Shown: one piece after another, positions 52,188 to 60,554 of the stretch
How positions within the stretch are numbered: the first letter of the stretch is position 1
Layout: each line of letters opens with the position of its first letter
NCBI GenBank assembly: GCA_027563145.1
Contig: CP071306.1
Location: forward strand, 248,001-312,000
Source: Halocatena halophila
Lineage (GTDB): Archaea > Halobacteriota > Halobacteria > Halobacteriales > Haloarculaceae
Length of the DNA stretch: 64,000 nt
Reading direction: 5' to 3'
Notes under the pieces: model-generated
Database searches by the model: none
The model's input: only the letters and a program-made list of their open reading frames with translations
Told to the model about the DNA's origin: nothing
Translations under genes and position numbers: made by a program

Positions 52188-52748
52188 ATGGGAGTACTCG
52201 CTTGTGATCCTGTCCTGGCGCGACTGATTGATGACCACGGACCACTGACAATCGAACCCGCAGACGATCTCTTTGCACGTCTGATTTCGTCGATCGTCAG
52301 CCAACAGCTCTCGACGGCCTCTGCAACGGCCATTCATGATCGGCTTACCGAACGGTTCGAGCTCACGCCCGCTGCCATGCTGTCAGCCGACACCGACCGA
52401 CTGCTCGACTGTGGACTCTCTGGGCGGAAAGTCGAGTACATCCAGAACGTGGCACACGCATTCGATGCGAACGAGTACAGCCGGTCGTTCTTCGAGGAAC
52501 ACTCCGATGCTGAGGTAATCGATGAACTCACGGCGATCACTGGTGTCGGCGTCTGGACCGCAAAAATGATGCTCATCTTCGGTCTTGGCCGTGAAGATGT
52601 GTTCCCAATCGAAGATCTGGGGATCAGAAACGCGATGGATTCGCTCTATGATGATCCATCCAGGGCTGAAAAACGTGAGATAGCTGCCCAGTGGCGCCCC
52701 AAACGATCGATCGCTGCACTTCATCTCTGGAAGCACTACGAACAATAA
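52188..52748 (+). CDS. alkA: DNA-3-methyladenine glycosylase, AlkA-like (HhH-GPD)
   Basis: 186 residues, short but complete for archaeal AlkA-like proteins. Removes alkylated purines to begin base-excision repair. ARLISSIVSQQLSTASATAI near residue 30 starts the HhH-GPD fold. The helix-hairpin-helix is LTAITGVGVWTAKMMLIFGL near 115, and the catalytic Asp lies in VFPIEDLGIRNAM near 142. It starts 29 nt after the glycosidase stop in the same direction. No iron-sulphur cysteines are present, as expected for AlkA rather than the Nth/MutY type. Confidence 0.92.
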   Translation: MGVLACDPVLARLIDDHGPLTIEPADDLFARLISSIVSQQLSTASATAIHDRLTERFELTPAAMLSADTDRLLDCGLSGRKVEYIQNVAHAFDANEYSRSFFEEHSDAEVIDELTAITGVGVWTAKMMLIFGLGREDVFPIEDLGIRNAMDSLYDDPSRAEKREIAAQWRPKRSIAALHLWKHYEQ

Positions 52749-53103
52749 CGACAGTGTTCCCTCACAGCATGGAGTTTATTTCTAACATTTTATCTAGACA
52801 ATTTTATTTCCAATCAAACCCTCATTTGATTCTCCGGTGTGCTTTATACTCAATGCGCTGGTAGACTGCGGTACTGGGGAATGTCACGACAGATCATTCA
52901 CGGCGTATTGTGGGAATTTGGAGACGATTCGTCGTGCCTGGACAGAATTCGGCCGCTAACGTTGCAGCGTTATCATTTCCAACCCGGGTGTAACGCTGGA
53001 ACTGATGGCTTACTGGACTGTCCGGTGCACAGGTAGGGAGGTGAGAGTCCGTGGATGGAACAACACCTTTACAGAGTGATCGGACCCCAGACACCAAGTA
53101 ACA
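52749..53103 (+). promoter_or_regulatory. Promoter and long leader of repeat protein A, with a short upstream ORF
   Basis: A TATA-like TTTATACT (52843-52850) is followed 35 nt later by ATG at 52881, opening a 51-codon ORF (MSRQIIHGVLWEFG to CPVHR) that ends 67 nt before the repeat-protein ATG. The block from about 52815 to 52895 is closely similar to the leader of the second repeat gene (53579-53660): ATTTGAT-CTCCGGT, TTATACT, TACTGGGG and ATG-CACGA occur in the same order and spacing. GACCCCAG near the main start is also shared. Confidence 0.55.
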
Positions 53104-53496
53104 ATGACACGTACACTGCGAACCGCACTGACCGCACTCCTCGTCGCGATGCTTGTCGCTGGCGGGGCTGGTACCGCTGCTGCAGAGTCAACCGATATCA
53201 ATAGCGGCGATACCTCGGTCGTAAACGATAACGATCTCGTGGACGTGGACGATACGTTGAATAACATCTCGGCGAACGTCCTGGGTATCCAGGTCGACGA
53301 CTCGGAGCTTAACGTGCTCTCCGACGACGACGACCACCACTACCACCCACAGGAGTCGACCGAGATCAACAGCGGTGGCACCACGGTCGTGAACGACAAC
53401 GATCTGGTCGAGCTGGACGAGACGGCCAACAACATCAGCGCTAACGTGCTGGGTGTGCAGGTCGACGACAGCGACGCTGACATTCTCTCAGCGTAA
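53104..53496 (+). CDS. Exported acidic repeat protein A (two 44-residue repeats)
   Basis: 130 residues. Signal peptide: MTRTLRTALTALLVAMLVAG then GAGTAAAE, probably Sec type. The mature chain is two copies of a unit of about 44 residues, each reading INSG-x-T-x-VVNDNDLV, then LNNISANVLG or ANNISANVLG, and a VQVDDS-type end with ILS or VLS. They are joined by an acid/histidine linker DDDDHHYHPQES that could bind metal. No known family. The Asn/Asp/Val-rich, strand-turn repeat suggests a beta-structured or self-assembling surface protein. Followed by a T-run terminator. A single-repeat sister gene lies downstream. Confidence 0.8.
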   Translation: MTRTLRTALTALLVAMLVAGGAGTAAAESTDINSGDTSVVNDNDLVDVDDTLNNISANVLGIQVDDSELNVLSDDDDHHYHPQESTEINSGGTTVVNDNDLVELDETANNISANVLGVQVDDSDADILSA

Positions 53497-53514
53497 TTCG
53501 GTAGAGTCACCGCC

Positions 53515-53521
53515 TTTTTTT
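53515..53521 (+). terminator. T-run terminator after repeat protein A
   Basis: Seven Ts, 18 nt after the stop codon, in the sense direction of the repeat gene. Archaeal transcripts usually end at such oligo-T runs. Confidence 0.6.
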
Positions 53522-53844
53522 GGTTGCTAGCCCGGTAGCGCTAGCCTTAAAATACGAGCTACCATGAGTTCCCGGTTCAACTAGCCATTTGATCCTCCGG
53601 TAGATCTTATACTTCCCCTCGTGGAGTAGGACGATACTGGGGTATGACACGAGCAGATATACTTCTGCGAGCGGCTGTCCCGTTTGCAGTTTCACGTTTG
53701 CGTGTTCACACAGTGGCCACGACCGGGTACAGACACAACTGCCGGCAGGCCCGGTAAAGATCTCGTGTGAACATCGGACGGATCTACGATGCGTGCGTAA
53801 CGTACTCATCGGTGCCGTGTTCTGACCCCAGCCATAATCAGACC
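53522..53844 (+). promoter_or_regulatory. Promoter and leader of repeat protein B, duplicated from that of A
   Basis: TTATACT at 53607-53613 and ATG at 53644 mirror the layout before repeat gene A, again 35 nt apart. The ATG opens a 37-codon ORF (MTRADILLRAAVPFAVSRLR to CRQAR, stop 53755-53757). Its first residues resemble the repeat proteins' own signal peptides (MTR followed by leucine and arginine), so it could be a decayed copy or a leader peptide. The main start lies 201 nt further. Confidence 0.5.
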
Positions 53845-54069
53845 ATGACACGAATACTACGGACGACGGTGTTAGTCGCATTGATCGTCGCTATTTCAGC
53901 GGGTGGCGTCGGAACGGCCGTCGCCGAAGAAACGGAGATCAACAGCGGCTGTACGACAGTGGTCAACGACGACGATCTCGTCGACGTCGATGATTCACTG
54001 AACAACATCTCAGCAAACGTGCTGGGCGTGCAGGTCGACGACAGTAACGCAGACATTCTCTCCAGCTAA
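53845..54069 (+). CDS. Exported acidic repeat protein B (single repeat)
   Basis: 74 residues: signal MTRILRTTVLVALIVAISAG followed by GVGTAVAE, then one 44-residue unit, INSGCTTVVNDDDLVDVDD to SNADILSS. It matches the second repeat of protein A almost residue for residue, with one notable change, a Cys where A has Gly, unusual in halophile exported proteins and able to form a disulphide dimer. The start is the ATG matching protein A; an in-frame upstream extension is leader sequence. It ends in a T-run terminator. Confidence 0.78.
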   Translation: MTRILRTTVLVALIVAISAGGVGTAVAEETEINSGCTTVVNDDDLVDVDDSLNNISANVLGVQVDDSNADILSS

Positions 54070-54085
54070 CGTAACTGGACTGCAG

Positions 54086-54093
54086 TTTTTTTT
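54086..54093 (+). terminator. T-run terminator after repeat protein B
   Basis: Eight Ts 16 nt after the stop codon and just before the end of the convergent SDR gene. Confidence 0.6.
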
Positions 54094-54096
54094 GGC

Positions 54097-54936
54097 TCAC
54101 CAGGAGCGTTCGAACTCGGGATCGAACAGCTGCGCAGAGGTCGGGGCAGGATCGCCCGGCGTGACGTTGTAGTCACTGAAGCTCTCTATACCGATCTCTT
54201 GGAGGATTTCCTCGTCGTAGCAGGCGTTGCCGGAGAACGAGTCCGGATCCCGATCCAGAATCTCGAGAACTGAATCGGCGACGATCTCGGGTGTCCGCCA
54301 GTCGTCTTCCGTTCCAAGGCCGAAATATCGCGTTGCCCGGGTGTCAATCCCCGTCACTGGCCAGATCGTGTTCGCGGCGATCGAATCGTTACGTAGTTCG
54401 CGGGCAAGTGAAAGCGTCACAAACGACATTCCGAGTTTCGACCAGGCGTACGCTGCGCTTCCCGGCGATCGGTCGATCGTGATTGGCGGCGCATTGGTGA
54501 GAATGTGACCTCCCCCGATCGAACGGAGATGAGGGATGAACGCTCGGCTCGTCAGATACGTCCCCCGGACGTTCACGTCCGTCACGAGATCGAACCGATT
54601 GGCCGGCATCTCTGCAACGTTCGCCAGCTGGATCGCGCTGGCGTTATTGATCACGATATCGATCTCCCCGAAATGATCGATCGCCGTGTCAACGGCCTCT
54701 GTGATCTGGGTTTCGTCCCTGAGATTCAGCTGAATTGCCTTCGCTTCAACCCCACGCTCTTCGCATTCGGACTTCGTCTTGTGGATGGTACCCGGAAGCT
54801 CGCCGCCCTCCTCGACGGTTTTTCCGGTCGAAACGATGTTACAGCCCATGTCGGCAAGTGTCAGCGCGATCTGCTTGCCGATTCCCCTCGTCGTTCCCGT
54901 GATAAACGCCGTCCGCCCGTCGAAATCGTACTCCAT
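54097..54936 (-). CDS. Short-chain dehydrogenase (HSDL2-like branch)
   Basis: 279 residues. FDGRTAFITGTTRGIGKQIA at the start (TGxxxGIG), followed by GGELPGTIHKTKSECEERGV near residue 43, an insertion typical of HSDL2-like SDRs. NNASAIQLANVAEMP replaces the usual NNAG near 95, and the catalytic site is AYAWSKLGMSFVT near 163. The segment HILTNAPPITID has Asn-Ala where Ser is usual, which is common in this branch. In bacteria and animals HSDL2 is linked to fatty-acid metabolism and SCP2 domains. It probably completes an operon with the enoyl-CoA hydratase and thiolase genes upstream (65 and 52 nt gaps). Confidence 0.85.
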   Translation of the reverse strand: MEYDFDGRTAFITGTTRGIGKQIALTLADMGCNIVSTGKTVEEGGELPGTIHKTKSECEERGVEAKAIQLNLRDETQITEAVDTAIDHFGEIDIVINNASAIQLANVAEMPANRFDLVTDVNVRGTYLTSRAFIPHLRSIGGGHILTNAPPITIDRSPGSAAYAWSKLGMSFVTLSLARELRNDSIAANTIWPVTGIDTRATRYFGLGTEDDWRTPEIVADSVLEILDRDPDSFSGNACYDEEILQEIGIESFSDYNVTPGDPAPTSAQLFDPEFERSW

Positions 54937-55001
54937 GGTTCAGTCTCGCCGCGGATCCGTATAAATGATAGGAAGTAAACAATTGGGTCGTTGTTGTGGG
55001 T

Positions 55002-55793
55002 TCACTCTCCGGTGAACTCGGGATCGCGGCGTTCCATGAATGCGGTTGCGCCTTCGACGTGATCGTCTGTAGCGAACACGGCGGCCTGGTGGGCTGCCTC
55101 TCGTGTCATTGCCTGGTGGAGTGACTGCTCGATCCCTTGATTGAGCGCGCGTTTCGACGTTTCTAGCGCGACGGTTGGCCCCTCTGCGATCTGCTGAATG
55201 AACTGTGTGGCCTGTTCGTCGAACGACTCGTGGTAGACGTGATTGACGAGTCCGAGTTCGAGTGCTCGATCGGCGTCGATAATCTCGCCGGTGAACACCA
55301 GTTCTTTGGCGACGTTGAGTCCAACCGTCCGAACGAGGAAGTAGGAAGTACCAGTATCGACAGCGAGTCCAACGTTACGAAAGCCAAAGCTGATCTTGCC
55401 GTTGCTGCTTGCCAGCTGGATGTCACAGGCCAGCGCGAGGTTTGCACCGGCACCGAAGGCAATTCCGTCGAGCAACGCGATTGTCGGCAGTCTACACTCA
55501 TACACACGCTGGATTGCGCGACTGGTCAGCTCGTGAATTCGACGAACTGCCTCGTACAGTGGGACGTCGCCGTTCATCCGCTCTGCCATGGCGTTGATGT
55601 CGCCCCCCGAACAGAATGCCCCCTCGCTCCCGCGGAGCACGACCGTTCTGACCGAATCATCGTCTTCGACTGCCTCGATCGCCGCCATGATCCCGGTAGC
55701 AACCGATTCCGTCAACGCGTTTTTCACAGCTGGTGCGTTCAGCGTAATCGTCGCCACACCCGCATCGACCTCGTAGGTGACTGCTTCGCCCAT
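55002..55793 (-). CDS. Enoyl-CoA hydratase/isomerase (crotonase family)
   Basis: 263 residues. VATITLNAPAVKNALTES near residue 12, FCSGGDINAMAERM near 60 (oxyanion loop), LLDGIAFGAGANLALACDIQ near 105 (second oxyanion NH), and NVGLAVDTGTSYFLVRTVG near 135. The usual hydratase Glu at this last site is not present; an Asp occurs as in PaaG-like isomerases. So it may isomerise or hydrate an unsaturated acyl-CoA. C-terminal HQAAVFATDDHVEGATAFME and RRDPEFTGE are typical. Sits between thiolase and SDR genes, a beta-oxidation-like set. Confidence 0.92.
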   Translation of the reverse strand: MGEAVTYEVDAGVATITLNAPAVKNALTESVATGIMAAIEAVEDDDSVRTVVLRGSEGAFCSGGDINAMAERMNGDVPLYEAVRRIHELTSRAIQRVYECRLPTIALLDGIAFGAGANLALACDIQLASSNGKISFGFRNVGLAVDTGTSYFLVRTVGLNVAKELVFTGEIIDADRALELGLVNHVYHESFDEQATQFIQQIAEGPTVALETSKRALNQGIEQSLHQAMTREAAHQAAVFATDDHVEGATAFMERRDPEFTGE

Positions 55794-55845
55794 GGACCAT
55801 GGCTGCGGCGAACGGGGTTATTTCTTTCGCCCTACTGAAATGATC

Positions 55846-56994
55846 TCAGGCTCGTTCAAGTAGTGTGGCGATTCCTTGTCCAAAGCCGATACACATCGTT
55901 GACAGCGCGGTGTCGTCGCCGGTTCGTTGCAATTCGTGTGCGAGTTTGGTAATGAGCGCCGCACCCGTCGCACCGAGCGGGTGGCCGTGTGCAATCGCGC
56001 CGCCGTTGACGTTCGTTCGCTCCCAGTCTGCACCGGTCTCCTCAAGCCAGGCGTGAATGACGGGTGCAAACGCTTCGTTCACCTCAAACAGGTCAACGTC
56101 ATCCACCGTGAGATTGTGCTCCGCGAGGAGTTCAGTCGTCGCCGGAATCGGTCCGGTGAGCATCGTCACGGGATCGACCCCGACTACGTGACTATCGATG
56201 ATCCTGGCGAGGGGGTCCCAGCCCCGTTTTTCTGCAACGGCCGCACTCGTGAGCAACAGTGCTGACGCGCCGTCGACGATTCCCGATGCGTTGCCGGCAT
56301 GGATTACGCCATCACCAGGTGGCCGAAAGGAGAGTCCCAGAGATGCTAACGTTTCAGTGGTCGTTTCGGGTCGCGGGTGTTCATCCCGGTTGATCGTTTT
56401 TGTTTCCCCGTCGCGTTCGATTGTTACCGGTGCGATCTGCTCGTCGTAGTGACCCGCTTCCCAGGCGTTTGCCCATCGTTGCTGGGAATCCACGGCGATT
56501 TCGTCCGCTCTTTCCCGAGTGCATCCCCACTGTTCAGCGATCCGTTCTGCGCCCTCTCCCTGTGTCGTCAGTTCGTCGAATTCTTCGAAGTACGTGGGCG
56601 TCATCGAGTTGCCATCGGAGCCCATCGGGACGCGAGTCATGTGTTCGACACCGCCTGCGACCACCACGTCGTGCGTTCCTGACTGAATCTGTGCTGTGGC
56701 CATATTCACGGCCTGCTGGCCAGAGCCACACATTCGATTGAGCTGCACGCCGGGAACGCCCTCACCCCAGCCGGCGACCATTGGTGCGATTCGGCCGATG
56801 TTCAGTCCCTGTTCGTCCACCGGCGTGACACAGCCGTAGATCACATCCTCGACGATCGACGGATCGAATCCAATGCGGCGTTCGAGCGCACGAAGTGGCT
56901 CGGCGGCAAGGTCCTGTGGATGCAACTCGCTGTACGCACCGTCTTGCTTTCCAAACGGCGTCCGAACGGCGTCCACGATCACTGCTGTTTCCAT
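55846..56994 (-). CDS. Acetyl-CoA acyltransferase (thiolase)
   Basis: 382 residues. DAVRTPFGKQDGAYSELHPQ at the start, nucleophile Cys in VQLNRMCGSGQQAVNMA near residue 88, GGVEHMTRVPMGSD near 117, NVNGGAIAHGHPLGATGA near 335 and the C-terminal TMCIGFGQGIATLL with the second catalytic Cys near 369. All thiolase elements are present. It cleaves 3-oxoacyl-CoA with CoA or runs in reverse. It is first in a likely operon with the hydratase and SDR; its promoter lies in the long AT-rich gap upstream. Confidence 0.95.
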   Translation of the reverse strand: METAVIVDAVRTPFGKQDGAYSELHPQDLAAEPLRALERRIGFDPSIVEDVIYGCVTPVDEQGLNIGRIAPMVAGWGEGVPGVQLNRMCGSGQQAVNMATAQIQSGTHDVVVAGGVEHMTRVPMGSDGNSMTPTYFEEFDELTTQGEGAERIAEQWGCTRERADEIAVDSQQRWANAWEAGHYDEQIAPVTIERDGETKTINRDEHPRPETTTETLASLGLSFRPPGDGVIHAGNASGIVDGASALLLTSAAVAEKRGWDPLARIIDSHVVGVDPVTMLTGPIPATTELLAEHNLTVDDVDLFEVNEAFAPVIHAWLEETGADWERTNVNGGAIAHGHPLGATGAALITKLAHELQRTGDDTALSTMCIGFGQGIATLLERA

Positions 56995-57679
56995 TTGTGT
57001 CTCACACTTTCGTGTAGAACTGTAAATATATGTTCCGTGCTATTACTGGGTATCTATTGTGGGTTGTCGTAGAAATTTTCCTCGACTGCGTCCGCTTGGT
57101 GGATTCGGTTTCGGGGGTGTCAGCGAGTGATTTCGTGAAGGTACGGCGAGTATATTCTATTTCGCTATATCAACCTATTACTTCGGAGTGTGTGCATACC
57201 GATTGTACTCGCTGTTGAACCAGTCGGGACTCAGCCTGGGCCGAGAATTTTCGACATCAGTACCATCGACCGGTTCGGCGGCTTATGGATGTGATTCTCA
57301 AGGCAACGATCTTTCGAGAATTGACGACCGCTCTACCGGCGCTCTGCTGAAGAGTTCGCTGATTGAGTCGCTACTCATCTCCAGCTCAATTCTGGCTAAA
57401 CAGACCTATCGTTGTGTAAAATAGGATGCTGAGCGGCAGCTCTCTGCAAACACGACCGCAGATGACTGATTTCTCTACATGCTGTTTGAATACTAACTAT
57501 ATTCCTAAAGAGTTCTCTTAGGGAAATTCATATCTGCTTGAGTATCCGGAATAAAAGTGTTGGAGGGACGAAGATCGTTTACACTCCGAAGTTAGGATTC
57601 TCTATTCAATTTGGTCCACCCGGTTTGGTTTTATTACTAATATCTAATAAATAAATTTTGGTTTCAGATCAGGACGGAG
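56995..57679. other. AT-rich 685-base gap, no supported gene
   Basis: Separates two minus-strand genes. Composition is AT-rich, strongest near 57480-57660. Two short plus-strand frames (about 57030 and 57188) lack acidic composition and any recognisable motif. The thiolase promoter should lie near 57005-57040. No RNA gene or clear repeat is visible. Confidence 0.45.
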
Positions 57680-58360
57680 TTAGGCTATAATGGCAAGATA
57701 ATCTTCAGCACACCAGCCCACGTAATTGCTATCGTTCCATTTGACAGGTCGCCAGTCGTAGCCGTCTATCTCCAACCTTGGGTAGTAGGCCCACCCGTCT
57801 GAGCCATTGGGTGCCGTCGTAACCACCTTTCCATCAAGGCCTGGTTTTGCCCGTGTGTTTAGATTGGCAACAGCGTTTACCATAGCACCGTAGCCATCAT
57901 AGGGCGCGTCGCCCACGTAGGAGAGATATTCTGTGGCACACCAGCCTATGTAATAGTTACCGTCCCAGCCGACGACCTGCCAGGTGTAGCCGTCCATCAC
58001 CAAACTGCCGGATAGGACCGTCCCGGTTGCGTGGGGGGGCATCGTCGCAGCCACCCCCCCGCCGAGGCCTGGTTGGGATCGTATATTTAGGTAGTCAGTA
58101 GGGGATACACGAGTATCGCGACTATAATCAGCAGTCACGGCGTTCTCGCTCACAAACGAACCGGAGCGCTTGCTCCTCTCGGCACTCTCGGGCATCTCTG
58201 TAGCACTGGCAGCTCCGGTACTAACAGCAGTCCCCATCATCCCGACAATCCCGGTCGCCGCCGCTTTTTTCAGAAAGCTCCGGCGTCCTTGTGCGGTGTC
58301 GGTCTCTGTTCGGTTCTCGTCGTTCGATTTACTCACGGGTGTTGATTCGTCGGTTACCAT
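57680..58360 (-). CDS. Tat-exported protein with two SH3-like repeats
   Basis: 226 residues from MVTDESTPVSKSNDENRTET. Twin-arginine signal GRRSFLKKAAATGIVGMMGT near residue 27 ending ASA. The mature chain has two about 70-residue SH3b-like repeats: DYLNIRSQPGLGGGVAATMP with YTWQVVGWDGNYYIGWCATE, and ANLNTRAKPGLDGKVVTTAP with YDWRPVKWNDSNYVGWCAED. Each ends WCAxxYL. SH3b domains bind cell-wall polymers; in archaea the ligand is unknown. A single Cys per repeat could pair. The ATG is preferred to a TTG three codons earlier. Confidence 0.8.
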   Translation of the reverse strand: MVTDESTPVSKSNDENRTETDTAQGRRSFLKKAAATGIVGMMGTAVSTGAASATEMPESAERSKRSGSFVSENAVTADYSRDTRVSPTDYLNIRSQPGLGGGVAATMPPHATGTVLSGSLVMDGYTWQVVGWDGNYYIGWCATEYLSYVGDAPYDGYGAMVNAVANLNTRAKPGLDGKVVTTAPNGSDGWAYYPRLEIDGYDWRPVKWNDSNYVGWCAEDYLAIIA

Positions 58361-58695
58361 GTGGATCAATTCACCACAGGAAATATTAGATGCAGCTAAT
58401 AATTACATTAATGGATGCGGAACTAATCCTAGTCTATCGATGACAGACAACTAATTGGGCCGTTCTATACACATTCCCTGTTACTGGTGTCTGCGTCGGT
58501 GCAGCGATCGATGCGTTGGGTGTCTGCCCCACACGGTTCGTCACTAATAACGACAGAGGTGTGCTATCCATACACAGTATGATGCGTTAGGACAAGTTAC
58601 TACGATCGATGGCAACAGCGACTCTTTTCATTATCTAACATTTTTGGAAAACTCATCCAGGAAGTATATACAGTATTCTCTCTTACGGCGAAGAA
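58361..58695. promoter_or_regulatory. Divergent gap with promoter for the 58.7 kb micro membrane gene
   Basis: About 335 AT-rich bases with no gene. GTATATA at 58664-58670 lies 29 nt before the ATG at 58696, good leaderless spacing. The promoter for the leftward SH3-like gene must lie near 58370-58420, where several AT-rich patches occur. Confidence 0.45.
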
Positions 58696-58881
58696 ATGGC
58701 ACAAATCGAGGAAGAAATATCAACTATTACGCTAATCCTTTGTAGCATCCAGGGGAGCATCGCTGGAGTTGGGTTACTTGTCGTAGGAATTGGCACAGAG
58801 TATCCTCCGTTTTTCCTGCTAGGGGTGCTGGTATTTGTGATTTCTATAACAGTAACTATAATAATTCAATTTGTTACCTGA
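58696..58881 (+). CDS. Micro membrane protein
   Basis: 61 residues: acidic start MAQIEEEISTITLILCSIQG, then GSIAGVGLLVVGIGTEYP and PFFLLGVLVFVISITVTII. Two long hydrophobic helices joined by a short loop. The TATA box and ATG spacing give good support for expression. No family recognised. Confidence 0.6.
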   Translation: MAQIEEEISTITLILCSIQGSIAGVGLLVVGIGTEYPPFFLLGVLVFVISITVTIIIQFVT

Positions 58882-58914
58882 TATACTAGCGTGTAACGAG
58901 AGCAAAGCGATCTA

Positions 58915-59574
58915 TCACTGTTCATTCCGGTCAGTTCCCACGTCAAACCAGAGGTGGGTCACGTCGGGTGAGCCAACCATCCTCGTCCGTTCTAGTTCGA
59001 TCGGGTCGCTGTCGAGAGACTCGAACAACCGGATACCATCGCCGAGGAGCACGGGTACAACGTGGAGCTGAAGCTCATCAATGAGCCCAGCTTCGATGAA
59101 CTGCTGGACAACGGTCGCGCCACCGACAATCTCGATGTCTTCGTCATCAACGGTGTCGCTTGCCCGTTTCAGGGCGCGCTCAATCCCGTCGGTGACGAAG
59201 TGAAACGTCGTTCCGCCCTCCATTTCGAGCGGTTCTCGTGGGTGGTGCGTGAGGACGAACACCGGAACCGCAAAGGGTGGGTCGTCGCCCCAGTAGCCCT
59301 CGAATGGATCATCTCCCCACGGTCCCTCGCCGTTGTCGAACATCCGTCGCCCCATTATGGCGGCTCCGACGTTCTCGTTCGATTCCGCCACGATCTCGGA
59401 GTCTCGATTGGTCTCGCCGCCATCGAGACCATGCTGGTCCTTCCAGCTTTTAGTATCCACCATCCACTCGTGGAGCCGTTCGCCACCATCGCCGAGCGGG
59501 TTCTCTCGGCTGTCGTTCGGCCCGGCGATATACCCATCCAAAGAAATCGACATGTTTGCGAATACGGTCTCCAT
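58915..59574 (-). CDS. Dihydrofolate reductase-family protein (RibD C-terminal type)
   Basis: 219 residues. FANMSISLDGYIAGPNDSRE at the start is the hallmark of this branch, then AAIMGRRMFDNGEGPWGDDP near residue 70, VFVLTHHPREP near 105 and IEIVGGATVVQQFIEAGLID near 148 (NADPH site) with VVPVLLGDGIRLFE. These proteins reduce pterin- or riboflavin-intermediate-like substrates with NADPH; many have unknown substrate. A flanking sequence insert (HEWMVDTKSWKDQHGLDGGE) is typical of environmental members. Monocistronic. Confidence 0.92.
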   Translation of the reverse strand: METVFANMSISLDGYIAGPNDSRENPLGDGGERLHEWMVDTKSWKDQHGLDGGETNRDSEIVAESNENVGAAIMGRRMFDNGEGPWGDDPFEGYWGDDPPFAVPVFVLTHHPREPLEMEGGTTFHFVTDGIERALKRASDTVDDEDIEIVGGATVVQQFIEAGLIDELQLHVVPVLLGDGIRLFESLDSDPIELERTRMVGSPDVTHLWFDVGTDRNEQ

Positions 59575-59650
59575 AGTATTCTATTCTGATTCGTGTGATA
59601 ATAACATACTCGACCGTTCATCGTCGAGGCGATCAGTTAGTGGGAACGTA

Positions 59651-60262
59651 TCACCGGAGATAGAGCGACGAACAGAGATGGTAGAGTGCAATCCCGAGGC
59701 CAAGGGCAGCGACCGACCACCCCCGCAGAGCAGGAAGATTAGCAAGCGCTACGGTCAGGATGAGTATCCAGAGCCCACCACCGTAGAATGCGTATCGTTC
59801 CGCTTTCCGGTTCTGGTACGCGGTGAGTAACAGTCCGATGTAGAGGTAGGCAACACCGAACATCGACCCGAACGCGACGAGCATGAAGTACAGTCCACCC
59901 GCCGCCTTTAGCATGGGGAGAACCGGAATGAGTGCGCCAAGGAGTGCCACAATGCCGACAATAGCGGGATACTGCCATGTTTCCCAGTGCTGGAGGCCAG
60001 TTGAGTGCCGATCGATGCCTGCGAAGGCCCGATTTGTTGCGATCTGTGAGCAATACAACATCCCACCAGCGTACAGCACGAATCCCACTAACAAAAGCGG
60101 GTGCGGCTCGTGTGCGAGGAGTTGAATCGCCGGAAACAACAGCCCAAACGCCACGCCTTGAATGAGCCACCACTGCGACCAGGAGGAATCCTGGTCGTTC
60201 AGTCCGTTCTCCTGATCGATCTCTGCCCGTGTGGTTTCGTCGTTGGATTCGTTCTCAGACAT
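59651..60262 (-). CDS. Multi-helix membrane protein of unknown family
   Basis: 203 residues: about 28 polar, acidic N-terminal residues, then about six hydrophobic helices (WLIQGVAFGLLFPAIQLLA, LLLVGFVLYAGGMLYCSQIA, YPAIVGIVALLGALIPVLP, LYFMLVAFGSMFGVAYLYIG, GGLWILILTVALANL, WSVAALGLGIALYHLC). No charged catalytic pattern. I do not recognise a family. It has its own promoter region and no operon partner. Confidence 0.75.
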   Translation of the reverse strand: MSENESNDETTRAEIDQENGLNDQDSSWSQWWLIQGVAFGLLFPAIQLLAHEPHPLLLVGFVLYAGGMLYCSQIATNRAFAGIDRHSTGLQHWETWQYPAIVGIVALLGALIPVLPMLKAAGGLYFMLVAFGSMFGVAYLYIGLLLTAYQNRKAERYAFYGGGLWILILTVALANLPALRGWSVAALGLGIALYHLCSSLYLR

Positions 60263-60554
60263 TGCTATTGGTGGATGATCGATCGGTCGAGTACTCTGTA
60301 ATCACTGTACACGGAAGTGATCCTCTGCGTGGGCTCTCCCGTAGCTTGCGGGGTTGATCGCTGTACGAATTCGCCGTGGGGGAAATTGGTCCGCAGAGGG
60401 CTCCGCAGGAATAGCGCCTGTCATTGTGAGTATTTGTATATCACTTTGCGGTAGTAAAATAAAAATTATTGGGAAGAACACCAATCTGCACCGATTGGAT
60501 TGGCATGTTCCAAACAAAGGTACAACCCCGAAGGGACCGAACTTCCCACCGTCG

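Noticed and set aside
53010..53060. The GGGAGGTGAGAGTCC stretch in the leader of repeat protein A as a ribozyme or riboswitch core
   Set aside because: It loosely recalls catalytic RNA motifs, but no matching partner helices are visible and the stretch is not shared with the duplicated leader of protein B.
57030..57424. Two short plus-strand frames in the gap beyond the thiolase gene
   Set aside because: No motif, non-acidic, no convincing TATA spacing.
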